Shown one piece after another: positions 28,568-36,906 of a stretch of DNA of 64,000 bases. The stretch's first letter is position 1. Each line of letters starts with the position of its first letter. Under the pieces are notes generated by a model. That model did not search any database. It was not told the origin of the DNA and saw only the letters and a list, made by a program, of their open reading frames with translations. The translations under genes were made by a program, and so were the position numbers. Source of the stretch: JAAYUJ01 sp963698165 (lineage in GTDB: Bacteria > Desulfobacterota > Syntrophobacteria > Syntrophobacterales > Syntrophobacteraceae); the NCBI GenBank assembly GCA_963698165.1, contig CAVOPT010000007.1, positions 434,001 through 498,000 of the forward strand, written 5' to 3'.

Positions 28568-28903
28568 GAAATCAACCCCCTCCCCTAACCCCTCCCGCCA
28601 AGGGGAGGGGAACTATGGATGGAAGACTGCCTTAACTCAACATTATTGAGGGCTGGGGTGAGGGGGTTTCCTCAGCCGATCCATCCTCACCCTAAAACTC
28701 TCCCTGAGGCAGTGGGGACGAGCAGACCGGCATGGGATCTGGAAGTTTGCTGTAGTACCAACAAAAAAACACAGGAAACCACTCCTCGTTGGCCCCGCGC
28801 GCTCCGCTCGCCCCCCTGGGCCGCCGGCTTCGCTTCGGCGGCCTGGGGGCTCGCTTCGCGTCATCTTGTGCCTGGCAAAAAGGTGGCGCCAAGGGTCCAA
28901 GGC
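28568..28903. other. 336-bp non-coding stretch after the MITE
   Basis: It contains a copy of the intergenic palindromic repeat (28577-28680) and a GC-rich segment next to the 3' end of the TIR-SUMF1 gene. No gene is supported. Confidence 0.45.
28577..28680. repeat. intergenic palindromic repeat
   Basis: CCCTCCCGCCAAGGGGAGGGG is followed by ATGGATGGAAGACTGCCTTA, then ACTCAACATTATTGAGG. This is the reverse complement of the 7785-7840 arrangement with a few changes. Confidence 0.6.
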
Positions 28904-30442
28904 TCAAGGGCCAAGGGCAACGGACCTGGAGACGCGGAAGCCCAGGTCGAAGCGGCGGGCGACGGGCGAGTTGCCGGAGCGATTCGCCGACCGGCAGAAG
29001 GCCGCGCCGAAGAGCCAGCTGCCGCCGCGTAATACCCCGTTGGAGCCTCTAGGCTTCTCCACCCAGGCCCGGCCGTCGGCAGGCGCTCGATTGTAGCTGT
29101 CGTGATAGTCGTCCTCCACCCACTCCCAGACATTGCCGTGCATGTCGTAAAGCCCCCAGGAATTGGGCTCTTTGCCTGCCACCCGCTGAGTCCTGTCTTT
29201 GGAGTTACCGGAATACCAGGCATATTCGCCAAGTTCGCCGGCATCGTTTCCAAATGAATAATCTGTAGTCGTTCCCGCCCGGCAGGCATACTCCCACTCC
29301 GCCTCACTGGGAAGGCGGTAGACTTGCGTCTTTTCGGCCCGGTTAAGTTTTTCAATGAACCGTTTGGCATCTTCCCAGGATACGTTCTCCACGGGGCAGT
29401 CGTCTCCGCACTGGTTAAATTTTGAAGGGTTATCCCCCCTGACTTGCTTCCACTGACCCTGGGTGACTTCGGTCGTTTGAAGGTAAAAGGATTGAGAGAT
29501 TTTGACATCATGCGGAGGCTGCTCATCTTTATCGCCGGTGCTGCTGCCCATGGTGAACGACCCGGCCGGTATGAGGACAAACTCCATGCCGATGCTGTTT
29601 GTAAACTTCTTCGGAGTTGATGTTACGCTCGGTTTGGTCTCAACCGGCGTTTCCGGCTTGACCTCGGGAGCCGCGGCTTTTGTGTCAGGGGCTTTCACTT
29701 CCGGCGCTGGTGCCTTGACTGCCGGCTCCGGAGCCTTCCGCGGTTCTTCCGGCTTTACTTGGGGGGCCGAAATTTCTGGTCCTGGTTTTGTCGGCTTTTG
29801 CTGAAAAAGCCATATCGCCCCGGCGACAACCACCACAGCCAGGGCTATCAGAACCCCAAGCCTGGCAGCGGGACCCATTCCAGGCGGTTTCGCCGTATCG
29901 GGTTTTGGCTCTGATGGCTGAGGTTCCGCCATCCTGGCTTCAACTATGCGTGCCTCGATTGGTTCTGGCTTGGGGCGAACGGTCTCCGGAGGTTTCGCTA
30001 TTTCTTCTTCCAGTTCAGATGGGGTTGCTTCTTGCTTCTCTCTCGGCGGTGGTGCCCCAATGATTTCAGCTATGGCTTGAACCAATTGTCTGAAGCCTGG
30101 ATGAGACGGGTCTTCACGCCAGTCAACCAGCGATGCCGCCTGGACCGGCCTGAATCTGAGCGGAATCCGGGCTTCCTCAATCAAAACGGGTATGAGGATA
30201 TCCCGATTAAGCCCTTCCTCTGCCTCCGCTCGCACCCATTCAGATGCCACGGAGCTCCTTGTCCAGAGGACGAGCATGCAACCGGCGGCTTCGATGGCTT
30301 TCTCAATGACCTCATCCCAGGTCTTGCCGGGAGGGATGTCACGATCCCAGAACACCTGCCAGCCAAGACTTCCCAAGGCTTTTGCAACAGCTTCGGCTTG
30401 CTCTCGGTCTTCCTTGGCATAGCTGATAAAGATGTTCACCAT
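28904..30442 (-). CDS. TIR domain - transmembrane - SUMF1/FGE-like fusion protein
   Basis: A 512-aa protein with three parts. Residues 1-130 are a TIR domain (MVNIFISYAKEDREQAEAVA) with Glu73 in SEWVRAEAEEG at the position of the NADase catalytic Glu. Residues 193-213 are one transmembrane helix, flanked by Pro/Lys/Ala-rich linkers. Residues 280-510 are a formylglycine-generating-enzyme-like/C-type lectin fold (GMEFVLIPAGSFTMGS, RLPSEAEWEYACRAG, WGLYDMHGNVWEWV, LRGGSW). The active-site Cys pair of true FGE is not evident at the C-terminus, so a binding role is more likely. Its ATG overlaps the end of a disrupted antitoxin-like gene by seven bases, so it was once translationally coupled to it. 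A signalling or defence role is inference. Confidence 0.85.
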   Translation of the reverse strand: MVNIFISYAKEDREQAEAVAKALGSLGWQVFWDRDIPPGKTWDEVIEKAIEAAGCMLVLWTRSSVASEWVRAEAEEGLNRDILIPVLIEEARIPLRFRPVQAASLVDWREDPSHPGFRQLVQAIAEIIGAPPPREKQEATPSELEEEIAKPPETVRPKPEPIEARIVEARMAEPQPSEPKPDTAKPPGMGPAARLGVLIALAVVVVAGAIWLFQQKPTKPGPEISAPQVKPEEPRKAPEPAVKAPAPEVKAPDTKAAAPEVKPETPVETKPSVTSTPKKFTNSIGMEFVLIPAGSFTMGSSTGDKDEQPPHDVKISQSFYLQTTEVTQGQWKQVRGDNPSKFNQCGDDCPVENVSWEDAKRFIEKLNRAEKTQVYRLPSEAEWEYACRAGTTTDYSFGNDAGELGEYAWYSGNSKDRTQRVAGKEPNSWGLYDMHGNVWEWVEDDYHDSYNRAPADGRAWVEKPRGSNGVLRGGSWLFGAAFCRSANRSGNSPVARRFDLGFRVSRSVALGP

Positions 30443-30840
30443 ATCCTCTTATCTTCCCTGCCATGCAGCTTCCGGAATACTTCTTCCCCTGGCACGGTCC
30501 TGACTTCTCCCTTTTCGACCTCAGCCACTCTTCTTTCTGCCTCGATGGCCCACAGCTCATCTATGTCCCCATACCTAAATTGAGCGATTCACTCTCTGAA
30601 AGCCCTTAGAAAATGCCTTGCCATACGGGCGGGGATAAACCCCGCCCCTACGATGTGGGTTAAAGGACATTTTCGTAGGGGAGGGCTTTACGCCCTCCCG
30701 CAGTGACAAGCATGCTGGAAAATCGCTCACTTTAGGTCATAGATAGGATTGAGGCTTTCAAGGAGCCTCTCAACCAGCTGAAGCCGAATTTCGACAGGAA
30801 GGGAGATGGCTTCAGATATGAGCTCTTCCTTAGAAATCAT
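30436..30840 (-). pseudogene. antitoxin-like gene (putative addiction module component) split by a MITE
   Basis: The 5' part (30840 to about 30738) encodes MISKEELISEAISLPVEIRL, then QLVERLLESLNPIY; the 3' part (about 30572 to 30436) encodes GDIDELWAIEAERRVAEVEK, then GEVRTVPGEEVFRKLHGR. These are the two halves of a roughly 78-aa protein of the putative addiction module component family. The MITE at 30573-30737 lies between them. Removing it together with one copy of a 3-bp duplication (ATG on the minus strand) restores one open frame. As it stands, the frame runs into the MITE and stops after a few codons. GGAGGCG precedes the ATG. Confidence 0.85.
30573..30737. mobile_element. 165-bp MITE, copy 2, inside antitoxin-like gene
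   Basis: It has the same ends and interior as the copy at 28403-28567, with only about two base changes. On the minus strand the host sequence reads CTATCTATG before and ATGGGGACATAG after the element, giving a 3-bp target duplication (ATG). It carries no gene and would need a transposase in trans; none is in the window. Confidence 0.92.
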
Positions 30841-31171
30841 GAAATCGCCTCCAGAATTGAGTGTTCATCAATCATTATATAGTCGGAGCGACGTCGAGCA
30901 AAAACTTTTGAGCAAGAAAAGCCTGACGAGAAGAACGGGCCAGCTCCTTCCTGACTGTATAGAGCCTCAAGCTTTGGTGATTACTCGATACGCCACACTT
31001 CCCTGACCATAATGGATCAGACCCCCTGAATCCCGCTTAGTGATTATCTCAAAACTCACGAAATCTCCTCCCCCTCGATGGGGGAGGCTTGGTGGGGGTG
31101 TATCGAACGCCGCTTCATCTCCCCCTCCCCCTGCCCCTCCCACCAAGGGAGGGGAGTTTTGAGATAGTTTC
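30841..31171. other. 331-bp intergenic region
   Basis: It holds the expected promoter of the antitoxin/TIR pair at its left end and a palindromic repeat (31045-31166) at its right end. No gene seen. Confidence 0.45.
31045..31166. repeat. palindromic repeat with 13-bp arms
   Basis: TATCTCAAAACTC (31045-31057) and GAGTTTTGAGATA (31154-31166) are exact inverted repeats. Between them lie GC-rich CCCCCTC/GAGGGGG blocks like those of the other intergenic repeats. It lies just after the glycogen synthase gene. Confidence 0.75.
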
Positions 31172-33070
31172 TTAGAGATGCACGGAGTGGGCACGGTGTG
31201 TTTCGGGGGCGGGGGGTCCATCCGTCGGATGCGCTCGGCCGCGGACGGCTTCCTTCAGTGACCAGTCAAGAGGATCTCCGTATTCCTTCAACCCCGGAAC
31301 GAAGAAGGCGTCGAAGAGGTCCCGCTCCTCGGCCAGGGACTCCGAGAAATCCCCCACGAGCCTTCGCCTGGCTCCATACCAATTCTTGGTCAGAAACCCG
31401 TAGCGGTACATGTCCAGGTATTGCCCGGCGGAAGCGTCCCAGGAGGCATCGGTGGCCAAGGCCGCGGCAACCCTTTCCCGGTGCACCTCGGGCCGAAGGC
31501 GATACGTGTCGATGGCGGCCTTGATCTGCCCGAAGAAGGCATTGGCCTCCCCGACGGGGTCGCTGATGTCGAGCCATTCGTAGAGGTAGGCGCAATGCCG
31601 GACCTTGGTGAGCCCCCCCGTGGCGCGCCCCACGACCACGGTCCCGAGAAGGGACGATTCGTAATCCACCAGCCCGCACGGTTCAAAGCGGGACGGGATG
31701 AGGGAGAAGTCGCCGCCTGCCAGGATGAGCCTCGAAACGGGCAGGTTGAACACGTTGTTGAAGTAAACCCTGCCGGGATACCAGGCGGCGAGGCGCTGGA
31801 AATCCGCTTCCGTGGCCGTGCCCGCCGAATCCCCCGCCGTGGCGGAACCCAGGATGACAAACTTGGCGCCTCCGTCGTAGCCCAGCGTGCGCTCGATGAT
31901 GCCCGCGATGAGCCCGAAGTTCTTTTGCGCAGCCAGACGTCCCACCGCCGTGAGGAGTACCGGGTCCCCATAGGGTTCGGACCCGAAGGCCTCCAGGTGT
32001 AGCAACCGCTTCAGTTCCCCTTTCACGTGGAGGCTTTCTGCGTCGAAAGTGTGATCGCGGGCAAGCATTTCGGCCTGGGTGACGGGATTGGCGAAAATCG
32101 GCTCATGGGGACCCCGCCTCTCCTGCATTTCCCTCAACACCTCCGCCTTCAGCTCCGGCAGGTTCTCCGCCCTGTTCCGATCTCCCATGCCGTTGGTGAT
32201 CCCCGCGACGGGAATCTTTTCAAGGAGGTCCAGGTGTCGGTTCGGGACGAAGACCTCCCCAGGGGAACTCCCCTTTTGCATGTACGCGGCGCCAAAGATG
32301 TCCGCGTGGCTCTGACGCAATTCGGCCGCATACCCCCAGGTGCCCTGTAAATCGCCGCTCACCGTGGTGATCTTTCCGCCCGTCTGATGCACCTTGAGTA
32401 TGCAGGCCTTCATCAGGTTCAAATTGTCGAAGAAGTCGAAATACCTGTGAAAGAGCTTCTCCCCCGGGAGGTTGATTAGCTCCAGTGAGTTAAAACCGCC
32501 TCCCACGAGGGGAATGATGCCCTGGTACGATGCGTTGTGGATGGTGAAGTGAATGGGAACTTTTTCCAGGTACGCGTCACCGAGGTAAAAGGGGATCAGG
32601 CCCACGTGGTAGTCGTGCAGATGGATGGTGTCGAAGCGGTTCCTCCTGATGTAGCCCGCCATGGCCTGGCAGACCGATGCATAGAGGCGGACGGCCATCT
32701 GGGGATCCTGCGGGTAGACGGCTGCCGGTCCGGTCCAGCCCAACTGGAGGTTGTCCCAGAAGGTGACGATCTTTTGCCCGTCGGGGAACACGAAGGTATA
32801 ACCGTCGAACTCGAAATCCACTCCCAGGATGCGGGCGGGAAAACCCTGGGCGAGCTTTTCCATCCGGCTCTTGTCATAGTGGGCAAAGCAGGGGGTGAGG
32901 ATTTCGATTTCCAGTTTAACTCCCTTCCTGGCGGCCGCCTTGACCAGCTCCCGTGGAAGCTCCTCGATGATCGTTCCAAGTCCACCGACCTTCACACCGA
33001 GTCCGGTTTCCACCCGGCCCGTTTCCCAGGCAGCGACGGCGATTCTCATTTTTTTTGGCGGAACGGGCAT
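31172..33070 (-). CDS. glgA: glycogen synthase (GT5 family)
   Basis: A 632-aa glycosyltransferase that extends alpha-1,4-glucan from an activated glucose donor. The N-terminal donor-binding motif is KVGGLG (KxGGL), and the C-terminal GT-B domain has SRFEPCGLVDYESSLLGTV, the EX7E region. It is longer than E. coli GlgA (477 aa) because of an extended middle and C-terminus, similar to the longer deltaproteobacterial GT5 forms. AGGAGG lies four bases before the ATG. A single-gene unit; glycogen or maltooligosaccharide storage is the likely role. Confidence 0.85.
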   Translation of the reverse strand: MPVPPKKMRIAVAAWETGRVETGLGVKVGGLGTIIEELPRELVKAAARKGVKLEIEILTPCFAHYDKSRMEKLAQGFPARILGVDFEFDGYTFVFPDGQKIVTFWDNLQLGWTGPAAVYPQDPQMAVRLYASVCQAMAGYIRRNRFDTIHLHDYHVGLIPFYLGDAYLEKVPIHFTIHNASYQGIIPLVGGGFNSLELINLPGEKLFHRYFDFFDNLNLMKACILKVHQTGGKITTVSGDLQGTWGYAAELRQSHADIFGAAYMQKGSSPGEVFVPNRHLDLLEKIPVAGITNGMGDRNRAENLPELKAEVLREMQERRGPHEPIFANPVTQAEMLARDHTFDAESLHVKGELKRLLHLEAFGSEPYGDPVLLTAVGRLAAQKNFGLIAGIIERTLGYDGGAKFVILGSATAGDSAGTATEADFQRLAAWYPGRVYFNNVFNLPVSRLILAGGDFSLIPSRFEPCGLVDYESSLLGTVVVGRATGGLTKVRHCAYLYEWLDISDPVGEANAFFGQIKAAIDTYRLRPEVHRERVAAALATDASWDASAGQYLDMYRYGFLTKNWYGARRRLVGDFSESLAEERDLFDAFFVPGLKEYGDPLDWSLKEAVRGRAHPTDGPPAPETHRAHSVHL

Positions 33071-33250
33071 GATTCCTCCTGGATTTTAAAAGGGCGCGGG
33101 TCGACTGATATTACAATGAAGCTCTGAGGCTCCCCCGCCTCCGATTCGGGGGGAGAAAGGCTGGGCTAAGGGGTTTACCAGGGGCGATTCACCCTCACCC
33201 TGACCCTTTCCCTGAGGGAGAGGGAACACCCGCAGGCTCGCCTCGACCCT

Positions 33251-34297
33251 CTATTCAACGGAAGCCATCTCTCCCTCGATGAGTTGGTCCCTGAGCTGGT
33301 TCGGCCCCGACTCCCGCCTGATGAAGCCCTTCAACCCATCCCTGTAGAGCCGCAAACCGTACCTGGTCTGGAGGCGCTGCCTGTCCAAATCCTTGGGCAG
33401 AGAACCCTGAGCGCACCGGGAGAGGACCTGCAGTTTCGTCTCCACGTCCAGCCCCGGCAGGTTCGTCACAAGGCCCACCAGGTACGTCCACTCGCCGGCG
33501 GATGGGCCTCCCCAGCGGCCGGCCAGAGCGAAGAGCCGGTAGCAGACGAGGGTCGCGTCCCTATCCTTTTCCGTCAGAAAATGGCGCCCGCTGTAGAGGC
33601 GCATGCTTTCTTTTCCCACCTGGGTCACAAAGGTGACGGCAAACCAGCGGAGCATGAGAAAGTAGCCCTCCCGACTGAGCTCCTTTCCCGCCCAGTAGAG
33701 GGGATTGCTCAGGTTCTTCAGGTTCAGGGCCCACCTGGCGGCGCGCTGCAGGTAGGGATGGCGTCGCAGCATGAGGAGCACCGGGCTTTCGTTGATCATC
33801 CGGTAAACCTCGTAGAATCGCTGGTATTCGCTGAGCCTGCGGTTCCCAAGGAAGCTGAAGGGTTTCGTCGACGCAATGCGGGCCAGGCGGGTACTGACCC
33901 TGCGGATCAACTGCAGCAGTTCGTAGAGGGAGGCTTCGTACTGGGGAGCCTCGTTGTCCGGGTGATAGACGGCCGCCATGGACCGCACAATCCTCGCGGC
34001 CCGCTGGCTCAGGGACTCGAAATTCAGCTGCAGATCCGCATCGGGAAGCTCCCAGATTTCTCGCCGAAACCGGCCGATCAGTTCCATGGCCTCCCGGTCC
34101 TGGGGGCTCGGGGATGGAAGCAGGTCCAGCTCGCTCTCTTCGTCGAACTCGGCCTCGATCAGGCGCCGCCATCGGCGCTTCATCCACCAGCGGACCATGA
34201 GCAAGACGAGGATGGTCGTCAGGGTGAAAAGCAGGAAGAGGGCGCTCACCCAATGGTCAGAGAGGAGTGCGTTGAGCTTCTGCAGGATGGGATGCAT
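33251..34297 (-). CDS. membrane-anchored protein of unknown function
   Basis: A 348-aa protein with one N-terminal transmembrane helix (about residues 15-36, ALFLLFTLTTILVLLMV), a basic stop-transfer (KRRWRR) and a long, mostly helical cytoplasmic part with a DxDLQLNFESLSQRA stretch. I recognise no family. The ATG at 34297 is chosen, though a TTG at 34309 would add four residues and neither has a clear ribosome-binding site. It lies 50 bp downstream of the RdgC-like gene on the same strand, so the two are probably co-transcribed. Confidence 0.65.
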   Translation of the reverse strand: MHPILQKLNALLSDHWVSALFLLFTLTTILVLLMVRWWMKRRWRRLIEAEFDEESELDLLPSPSPQDREAMELIGRFRREIWELPDADLQLNFESLSQRAARIVRSMAAVYHPDNEAPQYEASLYELLQLIRRVSTRLARIASTKPFSFLGNRRLSEYQRFYEVYRMINESPVLLMLRRHPYLQRAARWALNLKNLSNPLYWAGKELSREGYFLMLRWFAVTFVTQVGKESMRLYSGRHFLTEKDRDATLVCYRLFALAGRWGGPSAGEWTYLVGLVTNLPGLDVETKLQVLSRCAQGSLPKDLDRQRLQTRYGLRLYRDGLKGFIRRESGPNQLRDQLIEGEMASVE

Positions 34298-34346
34298 GTT
34301 CACAATCAAAGGGGTGACGAGATCTTGATCAATCCTGAGACAATGA

Positions 34347-35516
34347 TCAAAACGGAGCCTGCCCCTCTCCCGGACTTCCCCCCGCCGGGTCGCCGGACTG
34401 CTTCACCTCGCCGATCCATTCCCGCATGCGCGGGAGAGCGTCCGATTCCCATCCGGGACTCAGACGCTGGGTGAGGAACAGGCCGTAGAGAACCCCCAGG
34501 GCCCCGAGCACCTCTTCCAGGAAATACATCCTCTCCAGGAACCGGCCGTCCAGGTCCTCCTTGTCGTAGTCGGGGAGCTGCTTGGGCGCTCTCAAGCCCT
34601 TGATGGCCCACAAGGTGCTGTCCAGGGTGAAGAGGTACTCGTTGTCCGCAATCCTGAAGAGAACCTGGATCTCCTCCACGAGCTTCCCCTGCTGAAGGGC
34701 CGTTCGGGCCTCGTGGAGGGAATTGGCCTGGGTGGTGCAAGCAACCTTTTCCTTGCTTGCCCCGGGCAGGGTCAAGACAAGGCGCTCTCCCAGGTGGACC
34801 TCCATGAAGAGGTTCTCTGCCACCTGAACCCTCTCTCCCCCCTTTTCAATCAAGTACCAGAGCCATGTCAGGAATTCATGGCCGAGAAAGCGCCCTTCCT
34901 CCAGGGCCTGGCTTGACTTGACGGAAACCATGGAGCTCAGGGCGTCTCGCAGGCGACCTTCCAGGGGAACCATGTTCAGAGCCCAGTGGACATGGTACAA
35001 CGGAACCGGGTAAAGGCGGAAGTGGTTCTCGAAGTGCTCGAGGAGCGTTTGGACCATTTTGGTGCTCGTGGTCCCGACGAGCATCCACTTCCTCGCGGGA
35101 TTCCACACGACCTCGCAGGCTGAAGGCTGAGGCAGGGCTCGGTTGAGGAGCCAGCTCTGGACATTTTCCTGGATTTCCTGCCTCTCCCGCCTCGACGGCC
35201 ACTTGCCGTCATTTTCATCCCGGTGCTTCTGAACCCCCTGGCGGAAGTACTGCTTCTTGATGACAGCGGGCACCTTCCTCTGGTCCGCGCGGAAGGTGAA
35301 CGCGACGTATTCACCCTTGTGGTAGGAGCCGTATTCGAAGGTCGAGTCAAAGAAATCATCCCAGGAGGCGAAGCCCGTCGCAACCTCCTGACCTTCATCA
35401 TTTTCCCTGAAACTCCCCGACCGAATCTTCTCGTCGACGTAGCTCCAGAAATCGCTCACCGGAGCCTCGGGCACAAAAAACCGGGTGAACGTGGCGGAAG
35501 CCGATTGAATTCCCAT
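34347..35516 (-). CDS. RdgC-like recombination-associated protein
   Basis: A 389-aa protein whose overall layout resembles RdgC, a ring-shaped DNA-binding protein that modulates RecA. Suggestive parts are the early VPAVIKKQYFRQGVQKHRDE, the central LNRALPQPSACEVVWNPARK followed by WMLVGTTSTK, and the later IQVLFRIADNEYLFTLDSTL. It is longer than E. coli RdgC (303 aa). The match is by pattern, not by catalytic residues, so the family call is moderate. It is followed by a membrane protein gene with which it may be co-transcribed. Confidence 0.55.
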   Translation of the reverse strand: MGIQSASATFTRFFVPEAPVSDFWSYVDEKIRSGSFRENDEGQEVATGFASWDDFFDSTFEYGSYHKGEYVAFTFRADQRKVPAVIKKQYFRQGVQKHRDENDGKWPSRRERQEIQENVQSWLLNRALPQPSACEVVWNPARKWMLVGTTSTKMVQTLLEHFENHFRLYPVPLYHVHWALNMVPLEGRLRDALSSMVSVKSSQALEEGRFLGHEFLTWLWYLIEKGGERVQVAENLFMEVHLGERLVLTLPGASKEKVACTTQANSLHEARTALQQGKLVEEIQVLFRIADNEYLFTLDSTLWAIKGLRAPKQLPDYDKEDLDGRFLERMYFLEEVLGALGVLYGLFLTQRLSPGWESDALPRMREWIGEVKQSGDPAGGSPGEGQAPF

Positions 35517-35591
35517 GAGTTCGCTTTCCGTGGAATGGATGAAAAGACAAAGCGGGTGGCACGCTAGCCGCTAATGGAGGGCGGTTTGGCT

Positions 35592-35702
35592 CTACCGGCC
35601 GGATTGTTTGGCTCGTTCCTTGGCTTGGAGCTTTTTGGTCTTCTCTCGCCGACGGCGGCGCCGATCGAGTTCCTTGCGTCTTTCCGATTTCTTGTGGGAC
35701 AT
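35592..35702 (-). CDS. very small, highly basic protein
   Basis: A 36-aa frame starting MSHKKSERRKELDRRRRRRE and ending KERAKQSGR. It has a ribosome-binding-site-like AAAGGA upstream of the ATG. The composition (Arg/Lys about half) resembles small conserved basic proteins seen in other deltaproteobacteria, which may bind RNA or DNA. It is too short for a firm family call. Confidence 0.5.
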   Translation of the reverse strand: MSHKKSERRKELDRRRRRREKTKKLQAKERAKQSGR

Positions 35703-35992
35703 AGGTTTCCTTTCCCGATTGTACTTTTGCAGTTCCCGTTCGCAAACCACGAAGAACACGAAGAAAAGCCTTGGGTCGTTTTCACCCGCCTTGTTGGTCT
35801 TCATGTTGCTTCGTGATTCAACTGAAACCAACCAGCCTCTTGCTTTCTTCCGCACAGGAGGCGGGCATTCACGGATGCCGGAGACGCGGTTTCCTTCATT
35901 CCATCAAGCCCCTCACTCACCGGAGGGGCCTCCTCTACAGGATTGGATTTCCCCGGTCAACCACAAAAAAAGACCGGCCGGGCTTCTTCCCC

Positions 35993-36448
35993 CTAGAATT
36001 TCACAGTCCTAACAATCATTTCGTATTCCTGGACTTCCTCGGGAGTGAGCTCCCTTCGCAGCAGTTTTTTGTGGACGAAGATGGGGCGCTTCTCGTGCAG
36101 GGCAAGAGCGACCGCATCACTCGGGCGACTGTCGAAGACGACTTCCTCCCCGTCGATCTGGGTGTAGACCTTGGCAAAGTAGGTGTTTTCCTGCATTTCG
36201 TAGATCTCGATGCGTTCGAAGACCACGCCGGCCTTGCCGAGGATGGTGAGGTAAAGATCGTGGGTGAGGGGGCGCTTGGGCTCAACCAGTCCCTTTTCCT
36301 TGGCTATAGCCGTGATCTCCGAATCGCCCACAAACATCAGGAAATAGTGACTGTCCTGCTCTGATTCCTTCAGGACCACCATGTTTCCCTGGATGCGATC
36401 CGTCTTGATGAAAACCTCTCTGGCTTCGACGAACTCCACAACTTCCAT
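35993..36448 (-). CDS. bifunctional nuclease family protein (DUF151)
   Basis: A 151-aa protein of the BFN/DUF151 family. Key segments are FLMFVGDSEITAIAKEKGL, LTHDLYLTILGKAGVVFERI, AKVYTQIDGEEVVFDSRPSD and AVALALHEKRPIFV. The DSRPSDAVALAL block is the family signature. Some members are described as nucleases, others have no known activity. AGGAGG lies five bases before the ATG. It stands alone. Confidence 0.88.
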   Translation of the reverse strand: MEVVEFVEAREVFIKTDRIQGNMVVLKESEQDSHYFLMFVGDSEITAIAKEKGLVEPKRPLTHDLYLTILGKAGVVFERIEIYEMQENTYFAKVYTQIDGEEVVFDSRPSDAVALALHEKRPIFVHKKLLRRELTPEEVQEYEMIVRTVKF

Positions 36449-36906
36449 GGCTGCCTCCTGCTAACCGAATCGCTCAGCGTAAACCCTTATATATGATCAA
36501 GACTTGACTCTTCAAGCATTCTCGAAAGAACGGCCACCTGCCGCTCCGGAACCTGGCACCGGAGAAACGTCGCGCCCACTCTTCCTGCAGAATATAATCA
36601 GGATCTCCCTCGCCCATAACCCCCGAAGCCTGCATGGGGCCATTTGGAGATACCTGGTCCCATGGGCCCCCTGAGCGTGTCCTGCCAAACGAGCGACCCC
36701 CATCTCCTCACCCCTTTGGGGGCGGGCGGTGTCCCAAAAGCCCTCTTTTTCGAAACGCCTTCTCGGGTCGCGCCCTGACGCCCACAAGGGGCTACGCTAC
36801 GAACCCGTAGCATAGGGCCTTGTGCCCGTCTCACTTGTCGGACTAAATTGGATGCATCGAAGGCCGAAACGATGCGCTCGTTCTTGGGAGCCTTTTTGAC
36901 ACCCTC
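36449..36906. other. 458-bp intergenic region with palindrome
   Basis: No gene is supported; minus-strand frames at 36512-36834 lack any family signal. It holds the 54-bp palindrome at 36777-36830. Confidence 0.45.
36777..36830. repeat. 54-bp palindrome (CCACAAGGGGC family), copy 2
   Basis: GACGCCCACAAGGGGCTAC and GTAGCATAGGGCCTTG... form a long imperfect hairpin. It shares its arms, in swapped order, with the element at 27736-27786. Confidence 0.75.

Noticed and set aside
30573..30737. CRISPR-like or attenuator reading of the GC-rich hairpins
   Set aside because: Only two copies 2 kb apart with terminal inverted repeats and a target duplication; a MITE fits, CRISPR does not.
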